From NCBI GenBank assembly GCA_017612655.1, contig JAGAFM010000111.1, positions 1 through 6,645 of the forward strand: a stretch of DNA of 6,645 nt. The letters run 5' to 3'. Source of the DNA: Clostridia bacterium (GTDB lineage Bacteria > Bacillota > Clostridia > Oscillospirales > CAG-272). The translations under genes and the position numbers were made by a program. Positions 1-4,989 of the stretch are shown here, piece by piece. Positions within the stretch are counted from its first letter, which is position 1; each line of letters begins with the position of its first letter. The notes beneath the pieces are model-generated. The model was given only the letters and a program-made list of their open reading frames with translations, searched no databases and was not told where the DNA came from.

Positions 1-13
1 AACCAGCCTTTCC
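1..13 (+). repeat. Direct repeat copy 1 (AACCAGCCTTTCC)
   Basis: The first 13 bases are identical to positions 89-101. The second copy forms the right arm of the hairpin at 62-96, so the first copy may be the right arm of a similar hairpin cut by the window edge. Its function is unknown. Confidence 0.4.
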
Positions 14-61
14 TGCGGTTCTCTTATGGGTGGTTCGGTTTTTGTCTTTTTCCTCCCGATC

Positions 62-96
62 GGCTGGTTTTCTGATCATCCTTATGAGAACCAGCC
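62..96. repeat. Hairpin of 11 bp with 13-nt loop
   Basis: Positions 62-72 (GGCTGGTTTTC) pair with 86-96 (GAGAACCAGCC). On the plus-strand RNA this gives ten Watson-Crick pairs and one G-U pair, with a 13-nt loop. It is followed by TTTCCC, a poor U-tract, so it is at best a weak terminator of an unseen plus-strand gene to the left. It may instead be a small repetitive extragenic element, because the right arm is part of a direct repeat with positions 1-13. Confidence 0.4.
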
Positions 97-187
97 TTTC
101 CCAGAGGACAGTACATCTGGACTTAGTGAAGCCTTTTTCACTCTGGAAATCTGGAAATATCCATTTTGATGACCTCTACACGAGGAG

Positions 188-224
188 TTTCTCTTCAAAT
201 GTGCGAAAAATACTTGACATAACC
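188..224 (+). repeat. Left arm of 37-bp inverted repeat flanking the hydrolase
   Basis: Positions 188-224 are the reverse complement of 1333-1369 at 35 of 37 positions. The inner 27 bp (198-224 against 1333-1359) match perfectly, and the two mismatches are at 196-197. The arm ends with TACTTGACATAACC, so a consensus-like -35 hexamer (TTGACA, 214-219) points inward, but no matching -10 follows at 16-18 bp. A T8 run begins 45 nt further in. No transposase and no clear target-site duplication are visible. Confidence 0.8.
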
Positions 225-288
225 GTCTTCCGCGTCCGCATGCACCCGGTTTCCCGAAAGAAGAACGCCTTTTTTTTGCCCGAACCCC

Positions 289-317
289 TTGCATTTCCTC
301 CCGATTTAGGGTATGAT
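289..317 (+). promoter_or_regulatory. Probable sigma-70-type promoter of the hydrolase gene
   Basis: A -35-like TTGCAT (289-294) is separated by 17 bp from a good -10 TATGAT (312-317), giving a predicted transcription start near 324. A T8 run (270-277) just upstream could help as an A/T-rich element. The resulting leader of about 120 nt before the TTG start contains only a weak stem and no recognised riboswitch. The -35 matches consensus only in its TTG, so the call rests mainly on the -10, the spacing and the position. Confidence 0.45.
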
Positions 318-430
318 TGCCTTGAGCCGGTTTTTCTTCCCTGTTTTTGCCGGACCGGTTCTTTTCATACGATATTTGCGGATTGGATCTTCTGCCCGTT
401 TCCAGTACGGCGCCCTTCCCTGTCCGCCAA

Positions 431-437
431 AAGGAGG
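431..437 (+). promoter_or_regulatory. Ribosome binding site fixing the TTG start
   Basis: AAGGAGG at 431-437 is a near-perfect Shine-Dalgarno sequence. It sits 8 nt before TTG at 446-448, which is the ideal distance. This decides the start against the in-frame ATG at 347, which lacks such a site. Confidence 0.85.
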
Positions 438-445
438 CAGACCCC

Positions 446-1198
446 TTGAAACTCACGACCCTCGGAACCAGCAACGGCGATTCCACCTACAACCGGTTCA
501 ACTCCTCCACCCTTCTCGAGCTGAACGATTCCCTGTATCTGATCGACTGCGGCGCCCCCTGCGAAGGACTCCTCCGCCGCGCGGGCAAGGATTTCACGAA
601 AATCCGCGCGATCTTCATTACCCATATGGACAACGATCACGTCGGCGGTCTGACGGAGCTGTACAAGGAAATCATCAAATACGCGAGATACTATCAGCAC
701 ACCCACATCTATCTTGCCGAAGACGCGGCTGAAGCGTTTTTCGTCTGGGCGGGCGCCATGCGCCTTTCGAGGCGGGAAGACGTGTTCACCTTCCACGTCG
801 TGAAACCCGGCGAGATTTACAAAGACGAAAACATCACCGTGGAAGCCTATCCGACTGACCACATCCCCTACGCGCCCGTCAAGCCCGTCTCCTTCGCTTT
901 CAGCGTCTCCTACGAAGGGAAGCGTCTGCTCCATACCGGCGACCTGCGCGACGACTTCACAGACTACCCGGCGGTTCTGTTCGAGGAGCATTTCGATCTG
1001 CTGCTGTGCGAATGCACGCACTACAAGCCGGAAGTGGCGATGCCTTCGTTCCTGAAAACGAAGGCGGACCGGATGATCTTCATCCATGTTGCCGAGCGCT
1101 GGCACGGGACTGCCGGCGAGATGGATTTCTATCAGTCCTACAAGCCGATCCCCGTCCCGTTCCTGCTGGCGCACGACGGCGACGTGTTCGAGGTGTAA
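446..1198 (+). CDS. Metallo-beta-lactamase-fold hydrolase, function unknown
   Basis: A 250-residue protein of the metallo-beta-lactamase superfamily, probably cytosolic since no signal peptide or membrane segment is seen. It starts at TTG, giving an N-terminus like KLTTLGTSNG, typical of the first strand of the fold. The metal signature is T-H60-M-D62-N-D64-H65-V-G-G, the HxDxDH variant seen for example in ComEC-type domains, not the more usual HxHxDH. Further likely metal or active-site positions are H139 (PTDHIPY), D166 in HTGD (163-166), and H214 or H220 (IHVAERWH). The C-terminal AHDGDVFEV (242-250) resembles the closing strand of RNase Z/Lactamase_B_2-type members, where a DG motif is frequent. 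Length suits a single-domain enzyme with no fused RNA-binding or flavodoxin part. Candidate roles are phosphodiester or ester hydrolysis, but the sequence does not settle the substrate. It stands alone, with its own promoter-like site upstream and a strong terminator 91 nt downstream, and is convergent to the binding-protein genes. The fold is secure; the function is not. Confidence 0.88.
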   Translation: MKLTTLGTSNGDSTYNRFNSSTLLELNDSLYLIDCGAPCEGLLRRAGKDFTKIRAIFITHMDNDHVGGLTELYKEIIKYARYYQHTHIYLAEDAAEAFFVWAGAMRLSRREDVFTFHVVKPGEIYKDENITVEAYPTDHIPYAPVKPVSFAFSVSYEGKRLLHTGDLRDDFTDYPAVLFEEHFDLLLCECTHYKPEVAMPSFLKTKADRMIFIHVAERWHGTAGEMDFYQSYKPIPVPFLLAHDGDVFEV

Positions 1199-1279
1199 AG
1201 GCGCCTCCGTTCCCCGGTCTTTGCGCGCCCATCCCGGCAGCCGAACGGAGCTGTCGTCCCGCTTTCCCGACGCTTTTGC

Positions 1280-1332
1280 AAAAAAAAACGAAGCCATACG
1301 CGATTTGTGCCGCGTGTGGCTTCTCTCTTTTT
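1280..1332. terminator. Bidirectional intrinsic terminator
   Basis: The stem GAAGCCATACGCG (1290-1302) pairs with CGCGTGTGGCTTC (1311-1323): 13 bp with one wobble and an 8-nt loop. On the plus strand it is followed by TCTCTTTTT (1324-1332), ending the hydrolase transcript. On the minus strand it is followed by G and nine U (from A9 at 1280-1288), a very strong signal for transcripts coming leftward from the binding-protein genes. No better terminator is seen immediately after gene A, so leftward transcripts may run about 400 nt to this point. Confidence 0.9.
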
Positions 1333-1369
1333 GGTTATGTCAAGTATTTTTCGCACATTGAAAGAGAAA
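1333..1369 (-). repeat. Right arm of 37-bp inverted repeat flanking the hydrolase
   Basis: This is the reverse complement of 188-224 at 35 of 37 positions, perfect over 1333-1359. Read on the minus strand it also ends with TACTTGACATAACC pointing inward. A hairpin and a T9 run (1288-1280 on the minus strand) follow after 44 nt, almost the same spacing as the T8 run beside the left arm. It directly abuts the U-tract of the terminator. Confidence 0.8.
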
Positions 1370-1704
1370 TCCCGGGAAGTTTGGCCGACAGGTATCTTCA
1401 AGGCGTTTCTTTTCTCTTCTTGTCAGTTCTCTCTTTTATTGAAGTTTTTCGACTTTTCTTACTGTATTCCAGTTGATTCCTGGAGAACCCGCTTCTTCTG
1501 TTTCCGTCCTTTCGTGCCCATAAGACCACTATTCTCTCGGTGTCATTTTCTCAACGCAATCCACCTTCATTTTTACCACTCCATTATGATGTAGACATAT
1601 CTCGCAACATCATAAATGTTAAACTGGGTGTTGGACAATGTATCAGTTTTTTCCAATTCAACGTGAAATACTCCCCTTGGGGAACCCGCGCCGGATCGGA
1701 AAAA
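1370..1704. other. AT-richer intergenic region between convergent genes
   Basis: There are 335 nt without a credible gene. The sequence is pyrimidine- and T-rich on the plus strand and clearly poorer in GC than the flanking genes. The open frames crossing it have no ribosome binding site and no recognisable protein motif. It contains an inverted repeat at 1584-1615 and the palindrome CCCCTTGGGG at 1673-1682. It probably serves as the 3' untranslated part of the leftward binding-protein transcript. The 10-mer CGGATCGGAA at 1692-1701, just past the gene A stop, recurs at 3231-3240 just upstream of the gene A ribosome binding site. Confidence 0.6.
1584..1615. repeat. AT-rich inverted repeat (TTATGATGT / ACATCATAA)
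   Basis: Two perfect 9-bp arms (1584-1592 and 1607-1615) are separated by 14 nt. There is no U-tract on either side, so it is not a terminator. It could be an operator-like site or an mRNA hairpin in the 3' region of the leftward transcript. Its role is unknown. Confidence 0.3.
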
Positions 1705-3216
1705 TCAGTCGTTCAGGCTTCGAATCATCCTGACAAAGCTGGCGATCCGCTTGCTGAGGAATTTCTCGTTGGACATGACGCGGTTCGTAAAGCTGTGATA
1801 TCCCCACGCGTCCCAGGCGTAGTGCCGAATGTGCGTGTAGTAGATTTCGCTGAATTCGAAAACCTGCGTGGTTCGGATGATGTCCAGCATCGCGATGGCG
1901 TCCTCGTCGCGGGTCCGCTTTTGCTTGATGGTGATTTCATAGTAGGCGGGAAGAACCGTATAATGGGACAGCCACGCCCAGTATTCCAGAACCGCTCCCG
2001 TCTTCTCGGGATCCTCCAGAGTGGCCGGGAGGGAGAACATGGCGACGTAGGTGCTGACGCGATGATAGTACTCCTTCTGGTCCGAATCGTATTTCGGGTT
2101 CGGAACCAGACCGAAGTCGTCCTCCATGGAGCGGTAGTAGTCCATGGAGGTAATGCAGTCCTGAATGAACAGGCACTGTCCCTGCACGAACATGAGCATA
2201 TAATACGGGGTGATCCAGTGGCTGGTATCGGTCAGTTTTTCGATCTTGAGGTCGTCCATGCAGACGGTCGGATCCATGAGAACGTCCCACAGTTTCTGGA
2301 TGATGGTTTCCGCGACTTCCGGGTTAAGCGAGAGAACACGGCCCAGATCCGGATCGGTCCTTGTGTAGACCTGCCCGGAGCCGAAATAGAGCTGGAAGAA
2401 GGCCGCGTCTCCCCACTGTCCCTTGTGCAGGCAGCCGTAGAGATCCGACATGTCCATGACGCCGTCGCCGTTCAGGTCCCCGTGCACCTGTTTGATCATG
2501 CGGAGGAACGAGTCGAGCGTCCACCGATTGTTCCGGACCAGATCGTAGGGGTTCTCCAGGTCGTACTCCGCAAGGAGTCTCTTGTTGAAGTAAAAGAAAC
2601 CGGTGTGCGCGAGCGGATCCAGATCGATGTCGCAAGGCATGTAGTATATCCGGTCGTCCACGATCGTTCCCTTTACGCAGCTGGGGCTCCAGTACTCCGC
2701 CTCGAGGGAAAGATACGGGAAGCCGTACATGTTCAGAAAGGCTCCTGTATAAACTCTTTCCGCCAGATAGATATCGTACCACGAAACCGCGTCCATCGGT
2801 TCTCCGGCCGTAATCAGTTCCGTGGGATCGGTCTCGTCCACCACGATATCGAGCTTGAGGTTGAACTTCTGCTCCACCGCCAGGTTCCGGTTGAAGACCG
2901 TGTCGTTGACGATCTCGCCGCTCAGGCTCTCGGAGAACAGGAATTTCGCCGGAGGAAAGAGAACGTTTTCCGTGTTGTCGTTCTCAACAAACGAAGTGTA
3001 GAGGATAAACCGGGCTCCCCCGTAGTCCTTCTCGGGCAGGTCGGGCTCGGGAATATCGTAGACCATGGAGCTCGACTCCCCGGTCTCCCTGTCTTCGGCG
3101 CTCTGCGGGGCGGAATCCGGGTTCTCGGAGGCCGGCCCGTTTTCTCCGGCGGAACCGCAGGAAACGGCCGTCAGAGCAAGAATCGCGGCGCAGAGGAACA
3201 GAAGTCTTTTTTTCAT
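1705..3216 (-). CDS. Lipoprotein solute-binding protein, paralogue A
   Basis: A 503-residue extracellular solute-binding lipoprotein, the ligand-capturing part of an ABC importer, probably for sugars or oligosaccharides (family inference). MKKR and a hydrophobic core (5-18) lead to the lipobox AVSC with Cys20, then a Ser/Glu/Pro-rich linker (21-60). The body has the hallmarks of this Clostridia-type group: VNDTVFNRNLAVEQKFN (103-119), YYMPCDIDLDPLAHTGFFYFNKRLL (191-215 region), and RWTLDSF (231-237). An EF-hand/dockerin-like loop DLNGDGVMDMSD at 247-258 has acids or Asn at positions 1, 3, 5, 9 and 12 and probably binds calcium. Cys180, Cys262, Cys319 and Cys348 are shared by all three paralogues. 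The start at 3216 is fixed by AAAGGAGT at 3223-3230 and the signal peptide; the frame stays open upstream to 3294. It is last in the array and about 87% identical to B. It is the odd one out at residues 68-128, where B and C agree. No permease is adjacent. Confidence 0.92.
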   Translation of the reverse strand: MKKRLLFLCAAILALTAVSCGSAGENGPASENPDSAPQSAEDRETGESSSMVYDIPEPDLPEKDYGGARFILYTSFVENDNTENVLFPPAKFLFSESLSGEIVNDTVFNRNLAVEQKFNLKLDIVVDETDPTELITAGEPMDAVSWYDIYLAERVYTGAFLNMYGFPYLSLEAEYWSPSCVKGTIVDDRIYYMPCDIDLDPLAHTGFFYFNKRLLAEYDLENPYDLVRNNRWTLDSFLRMIKQVHGDLNGDGVMDMSDLYGCLHKGQWGDAAFFQLYFGSGQVYTRTDPDLGRVLSLNPEVAETIIQKLWDVLMDPTVCMDDLKIEKLTDTSHWITPYYMLMFVQGQCLFIQDCITSMDYYRSMEDDFGLVPNPKYDSDQKEYYHRVSTYVAMFSLPATLEDPEKTGAVLEYWAWLSHYTVLPAYYEITIKQKRTRDEDAIAMLDIIRTTQVFEFSEIYYTHIRHYAWDAWGYHSFTNRVMSNEKFLSKRIASFVRMIRSLND

Positions 3217-3222
3217 CGGGAA

Positions 3223-3230
3223 ACTCCTTT
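3223..3230 (-). promoter_or_regulatory. Ribosome binding site of paralogue A
   Basis: AAAGGAGT on the minus strand lies 6 nt before the ATG at 3216. It selects this start over the in-frame upstream ATG at 3294, whose extension would put charged residues before the signal peptide. Confidence 0.85.
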
Positions 3231-3248
3231 CGGATCGGAAAGTGAATC

Positions 3249-3261
3249 GGACGCGGCGTCC
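3249..3261. repeat. Near-palindrome GGACGCGGCGTCC upstream of A
   Basis: Arms GGACGC and GCGTCC are separated by one base. The same 13 bp occur at 4897-4909 upstream of B at the same relative place, between the intergenic terminator hairpin and the ribosome binding site. It is absent from the C leader. It may be an operator, an RNA processing hairpin, or simply inherited with the duplicated spacer. Confidence 0.4.
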
Positions 3262-3275
3262 TTCCGGGGGCAGAG

Positions 3276-3313
3276 GGACAACAGCGGCCCGCAAGATCTG
3301 TCACGGACCGCCG
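3276..3313 (-). terminator. Degraded intrinsic terminator between B and A
   Basis: This is homologous to the hairpin at 4923-4959. Positions 3304-3313 pair with 3282-3291 across the same 12-nt loop (TGACAGATCTTG on the minus strand), but two of the ten pairs are now G-U wobbles. The downstream tract on the minus strand is TTGTCC where the C/B copy has TTTTT. It should terminate weakly and let transcripts from B continue into A. Confidence 0.6.
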
Positions 3314-3342
3314 GTGCAGTTTGAGATATGACGCGGAAGGAA

Positions 3343-4863
3343 TCAGTCGTCCAGACTCCGGATCATCTTGACGAACTTGGCGACCCGCTTGGTGAGGAAC
3401 TTCTCGTTGGACATGACGCGGTTTGCAAAGCTGTGGAACCCCCACGCGTCCCAGACGTAGTGCCGGATGTGCGTGTAGTAGATTTCGCTGAATTCGTAGG
3501 TCTGAGTGGTCCGGATGATGTCCAGCATCTCGATGGCGTCCTCGTCGCGAGTCCGCTTCTGCTTGATGGTGATTTCATAGTAGGCAGGAAGAACCGTGCA
3601 GTGGGACAGCCAGGTCCAGTATTCCAGAATCGTTCCCGTCTTTTCGGGATCCTCCAGGGTGGCCGGGAGGGAGAACATGGCGACGTTGGGACTGACGCGA
3701 TGATAGTACTCTTTCTGGGAAGGATCGTATTTCGGGTTCGGAACCAGACCGAAGTCGTCGTCCATGGAACGGTAGTAGTCCATGGAGGTAATGCAGTCCT
3801 GAATGAACAGGCACTGTCCCTGGACGAACATAAGCATATAATACGGGGTATCCCAGTGACTGGTGTCGGTCAGTTTTTCGATTGTGAGGTCGTCCATGCA
3901 GACGGTGGGATCCATGAGAACGTCCCACAGCTTCTGGATGATGGTCTCCGCGACCTCAGGGTTGAGCGAGAGAACACGTCCCAGATCCGGATCTGTCTTT
4001 GTGTAGACCTGTCCGGAACCGAAATAGAACTGGAAGAAAGCCGCGTCTCCCCACTGCCCCTTGTGCAGGCAGCCGTAGAGATCCGACATGTCCATGACGC
4101 CGTCGCCGTTCAGGTCGCCGTGCACCTGCTTGACCATACGGAGAAACGTATCGAGCGTCCACTGATTGTCCCGGACCAGATCGTAGGGGTTTTCCAGATC
4201 GTTCTCCGCAAGGATCCTCTTGTTGAAATAGAAGAATCCGGTGTGCGCAAGCGGATCCAGATTGAGATCGCTGGGCATGTAGTAAATCCGGTCGTCCACG
4301 ATCGTGCCCTTCACGCAGCTGGGGCTCCAGTACTCCGCCTCGAGAGAAAGATGCGGGAAACCGTACATGTTCAGAAAGGAGCCGGTGTAGACTCTTTCCG
4401 CCAGAAGAATATCGCTCCACGAAACCAGGTCCATCGGCTCCCCGGCCGTGATCAGCTCCGTGGCATCGGTTGAGTTCTGCACGATATCGAACTTGATGTT
4501 GAACTTCTGTTCCACCGACAGGTTCCGGTTGAAGACCGTGTCATTGACAATCTCGCCGTTCAGGCTCTCGGAAAACAGGAATTTCGCCGGAGGGAACAGA
4601 GACGTCTCCGAGCTTTCGTTGTTCGTATACGGCGTATAAACGATGAATTTGGCTCCGCCGTAGTCCACCTCGGGCAGATCGGGTTCGGGAATATCGTAGG
4701 CGTCCGCAATGCCTGATTCTCCGCTCTCCCTCTCCCCGGTGCTCTGCGGGGCGGAATCCGGGGTTTCCTGCGAGGAGGCCGGCCCGCTCTCCCCGGCGGA
4801 ACCGCAGGAAACGGCTGTCAGCGCAACGATCGCGGCGCAGAGAAACAGAAGACGTTTTTTCAT
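3343..4863 (-). CDS. Lipoprotein solute-binding protein, paralogue B
   Basis: A 506-residue solute-binding lipoprotein for an ABC importer, anchored outside the membrane through Cys20 of the lipobox AVSC. Three extra residues in the linker (21-63) shift its numbering by +3 relative to A and C; the rest aligns without gaps. The calcium-binding-like loop DLNGDGVMDMSD is at 250-261, and the four shared cysteines are kept; the Cys of MPCD in A and C is Ser here. The start at 4863 is set by AAAGGAGT at 4871-4878, although the frame is open to 4983. It is the middle gene, following C after a strong terminator, with a weak one after it. Its similarity is mosaic: linker and most of the body resemble A, residues about 71-130 resemble C almost perfectly, and the junction at 51-57 (GIADAYD) differs from the SSSMVYD shared by A and C. 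Ligand unknown. Confidence 0.92.
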   Translation of the reverse strand: MKKRLLFLCAAIVALTAVSCGSAGESGPASSQETPDSAPQSTGERESGESGIADAYDIPEPDLPEVDYGGAKFIVYTPYTNNESSETSLFPPAKFLFSESLNGEIVNDTVFNRNLSVEQKFNIKFDIVQNSTDATELITAGEPMDLVSWSDILLAERVYTGSFLNMYGFPHLSLEAEYWSPSCVKGTIVDDRIYYMPSDLNLDPLAHTGFFYFNKRILAENDLENPYDLVRDNQWTLDTFLRMVKQVHGDLNGDGVMDMSDLYGCLHKGQWGDAAFFQFYFGSGQVYTKTDPDLGRVLSLNPEVAETIIQKLWDVLMDPTVCMDDLTIEKLTDTSHWDTPYYMLMFVQGQCLFIQDCITSMDYYRSMDDDFGLVPNPKYDPSQKEYYHRVSPNVAMFSLPATLEDPEKTGTILEYWTWLSHCTVLPAYYEITIKQKRTRDEDAIEMLDIIRTTQTYEFSEIYYTHIRHYVWDAWGFHSFANRVMSNEKFLTKRVAKFVKMIRSLDD

Positions 4864-4870
4864 CGGAAAA

Positions 4871-4878
4871 ACTCCTTT
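4871..4878 (-). promoter_or_regulatory. Ribosome binding site of paralogue B
   Basis: AAAGGAGT on the minus strand lies 7 nt before the ATG at 4863. It decides the start against the longer open frame, which reaches back through the terminator to 4983. Confidence 0.85.
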
Positions 4879-4896
4879 CGGATCAGAAAGTGAATC

Positions 4897-4909
4897 GGAC
4901 GCGGCGTCC
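4897..4909. repeat. Near-palindrome GGACGCGGCGTCC upstream of B
   Basis: Identical 13-bp element to that at 3249-3261, at the equivalent place upstream of B. The surrounding spacer is also conserved from the terminator loop to the ribosome binding site, so conservation alone does not prove function. Confidence 0.4.
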
Positions 4910-4922
4910 TTCCGGGCTGCGG

Positions 4923-4959
4923 AAAAACAGCGGCCCGCAAGATCTGTCACGGGCCGCTG
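4923..4959 (-). terminator. Strong intrinsic terminator between C and B
   Basis: On the minus strand CAGCGGCCCG (from 4950-4959) pairs perfectly with CGGGCCGCTG (from 4928-4937): ten pairs around a 12-nt loop, followed by TTTTT (4923-4927). It begins 30 nt after the C stop codon. It should end most transcripts from C, leaving B and A dependent on read-through or on a promoter not recognised here. Confidence 0.85.
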
Positions 4960-4989
4960 ATGCTGAATTTGAGAACGATGCAAAAGGGA

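Larger units (their letters stand above)
1..445. other. Intergenic region left of the hydrolase gene
   Basis: No convincing gene lies here. The open frames on both strands have no ribosome binding site, give low-complexity or basic translations with no recognisable motif, and overlap one another. The stretch contains a 13-bp direct repeat, a hairpin at 62-96, the left arm of a long inverted repeat at 188-224, a run of eight T at 270-277, and a probable promoter at 289-317. A 12-bp direct repeat (TTTCCTCCCGAT) occurs at 49-60 and 294-305. Any gene to the left of the window is not visible. Confidence 0.7.

Noticed and set aside
214..242. TTGACA in the left inverted-repeat arm as the hydrolase promoter
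   Set aside because: The -35 is perfect but positions 236-243 contain no TATAAT-like hexamer, and a better -10 lies at 312-317. The right arm has the same -35 with no -10, so it is more likely part of the repeat sequence.
347..445. ATG at 347 as the start of the hydrolase
   Set aside because: The extra 33 residues match nothing in the fold, and no Shine-Dalgarno precedes this ATG. AAGGAGG at 431-437 is ideally placed for TTG at 446, which begins exactly at the first strand of the fold.
30..486. Overlapping open frames on both strands at the left edge
   Set aside because: No ribosome binding sites or motifs; they run through hairpins, the repeat arm and the probable promoter.
1307..1594. Plus-strand open frame of 95 codons after the hydrolase
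   Set aside because: It starts inside the terminator hairpin, crosses the inverted-repeat arm, and gives a Phe/Ser-rich translation typical of T-rich noncoding DNA.
1673..1682. Palindrome CCCCTTGGGG as a terminator for paralogue A
   Set aside because: It has no loop-forming centre and only ATTT follows on the minus strand. The bidirectional hairpin at 1280-1332 is far better.
3217..3294. Upstream in-frame starts for A (3294) and B (4983)
   Set aside because: Both extensions translate the spacer, place charged residues before the signal peptide, and ignore the strong AAAGGAGT sites directly before the ATGs at 3216 and 4863.
1540..3324. Long plus-strand open frame (594 codons) opposite paralogue A
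   Set aside because: It is the antisense frame of a well-supported lipoprotein gene. It lacks a ribosome binding site and its translation has no domain. Similar frames opposite B and C exist only because the three genes are paralogous.
3328..4473. Plus-strand open frame (381 codons) opposite paralogue B
   Set aside because: Antisense shadow of B. Its resemblance to the frames opposite A and C reflects the duplicated coding strand, not a conserved protein.
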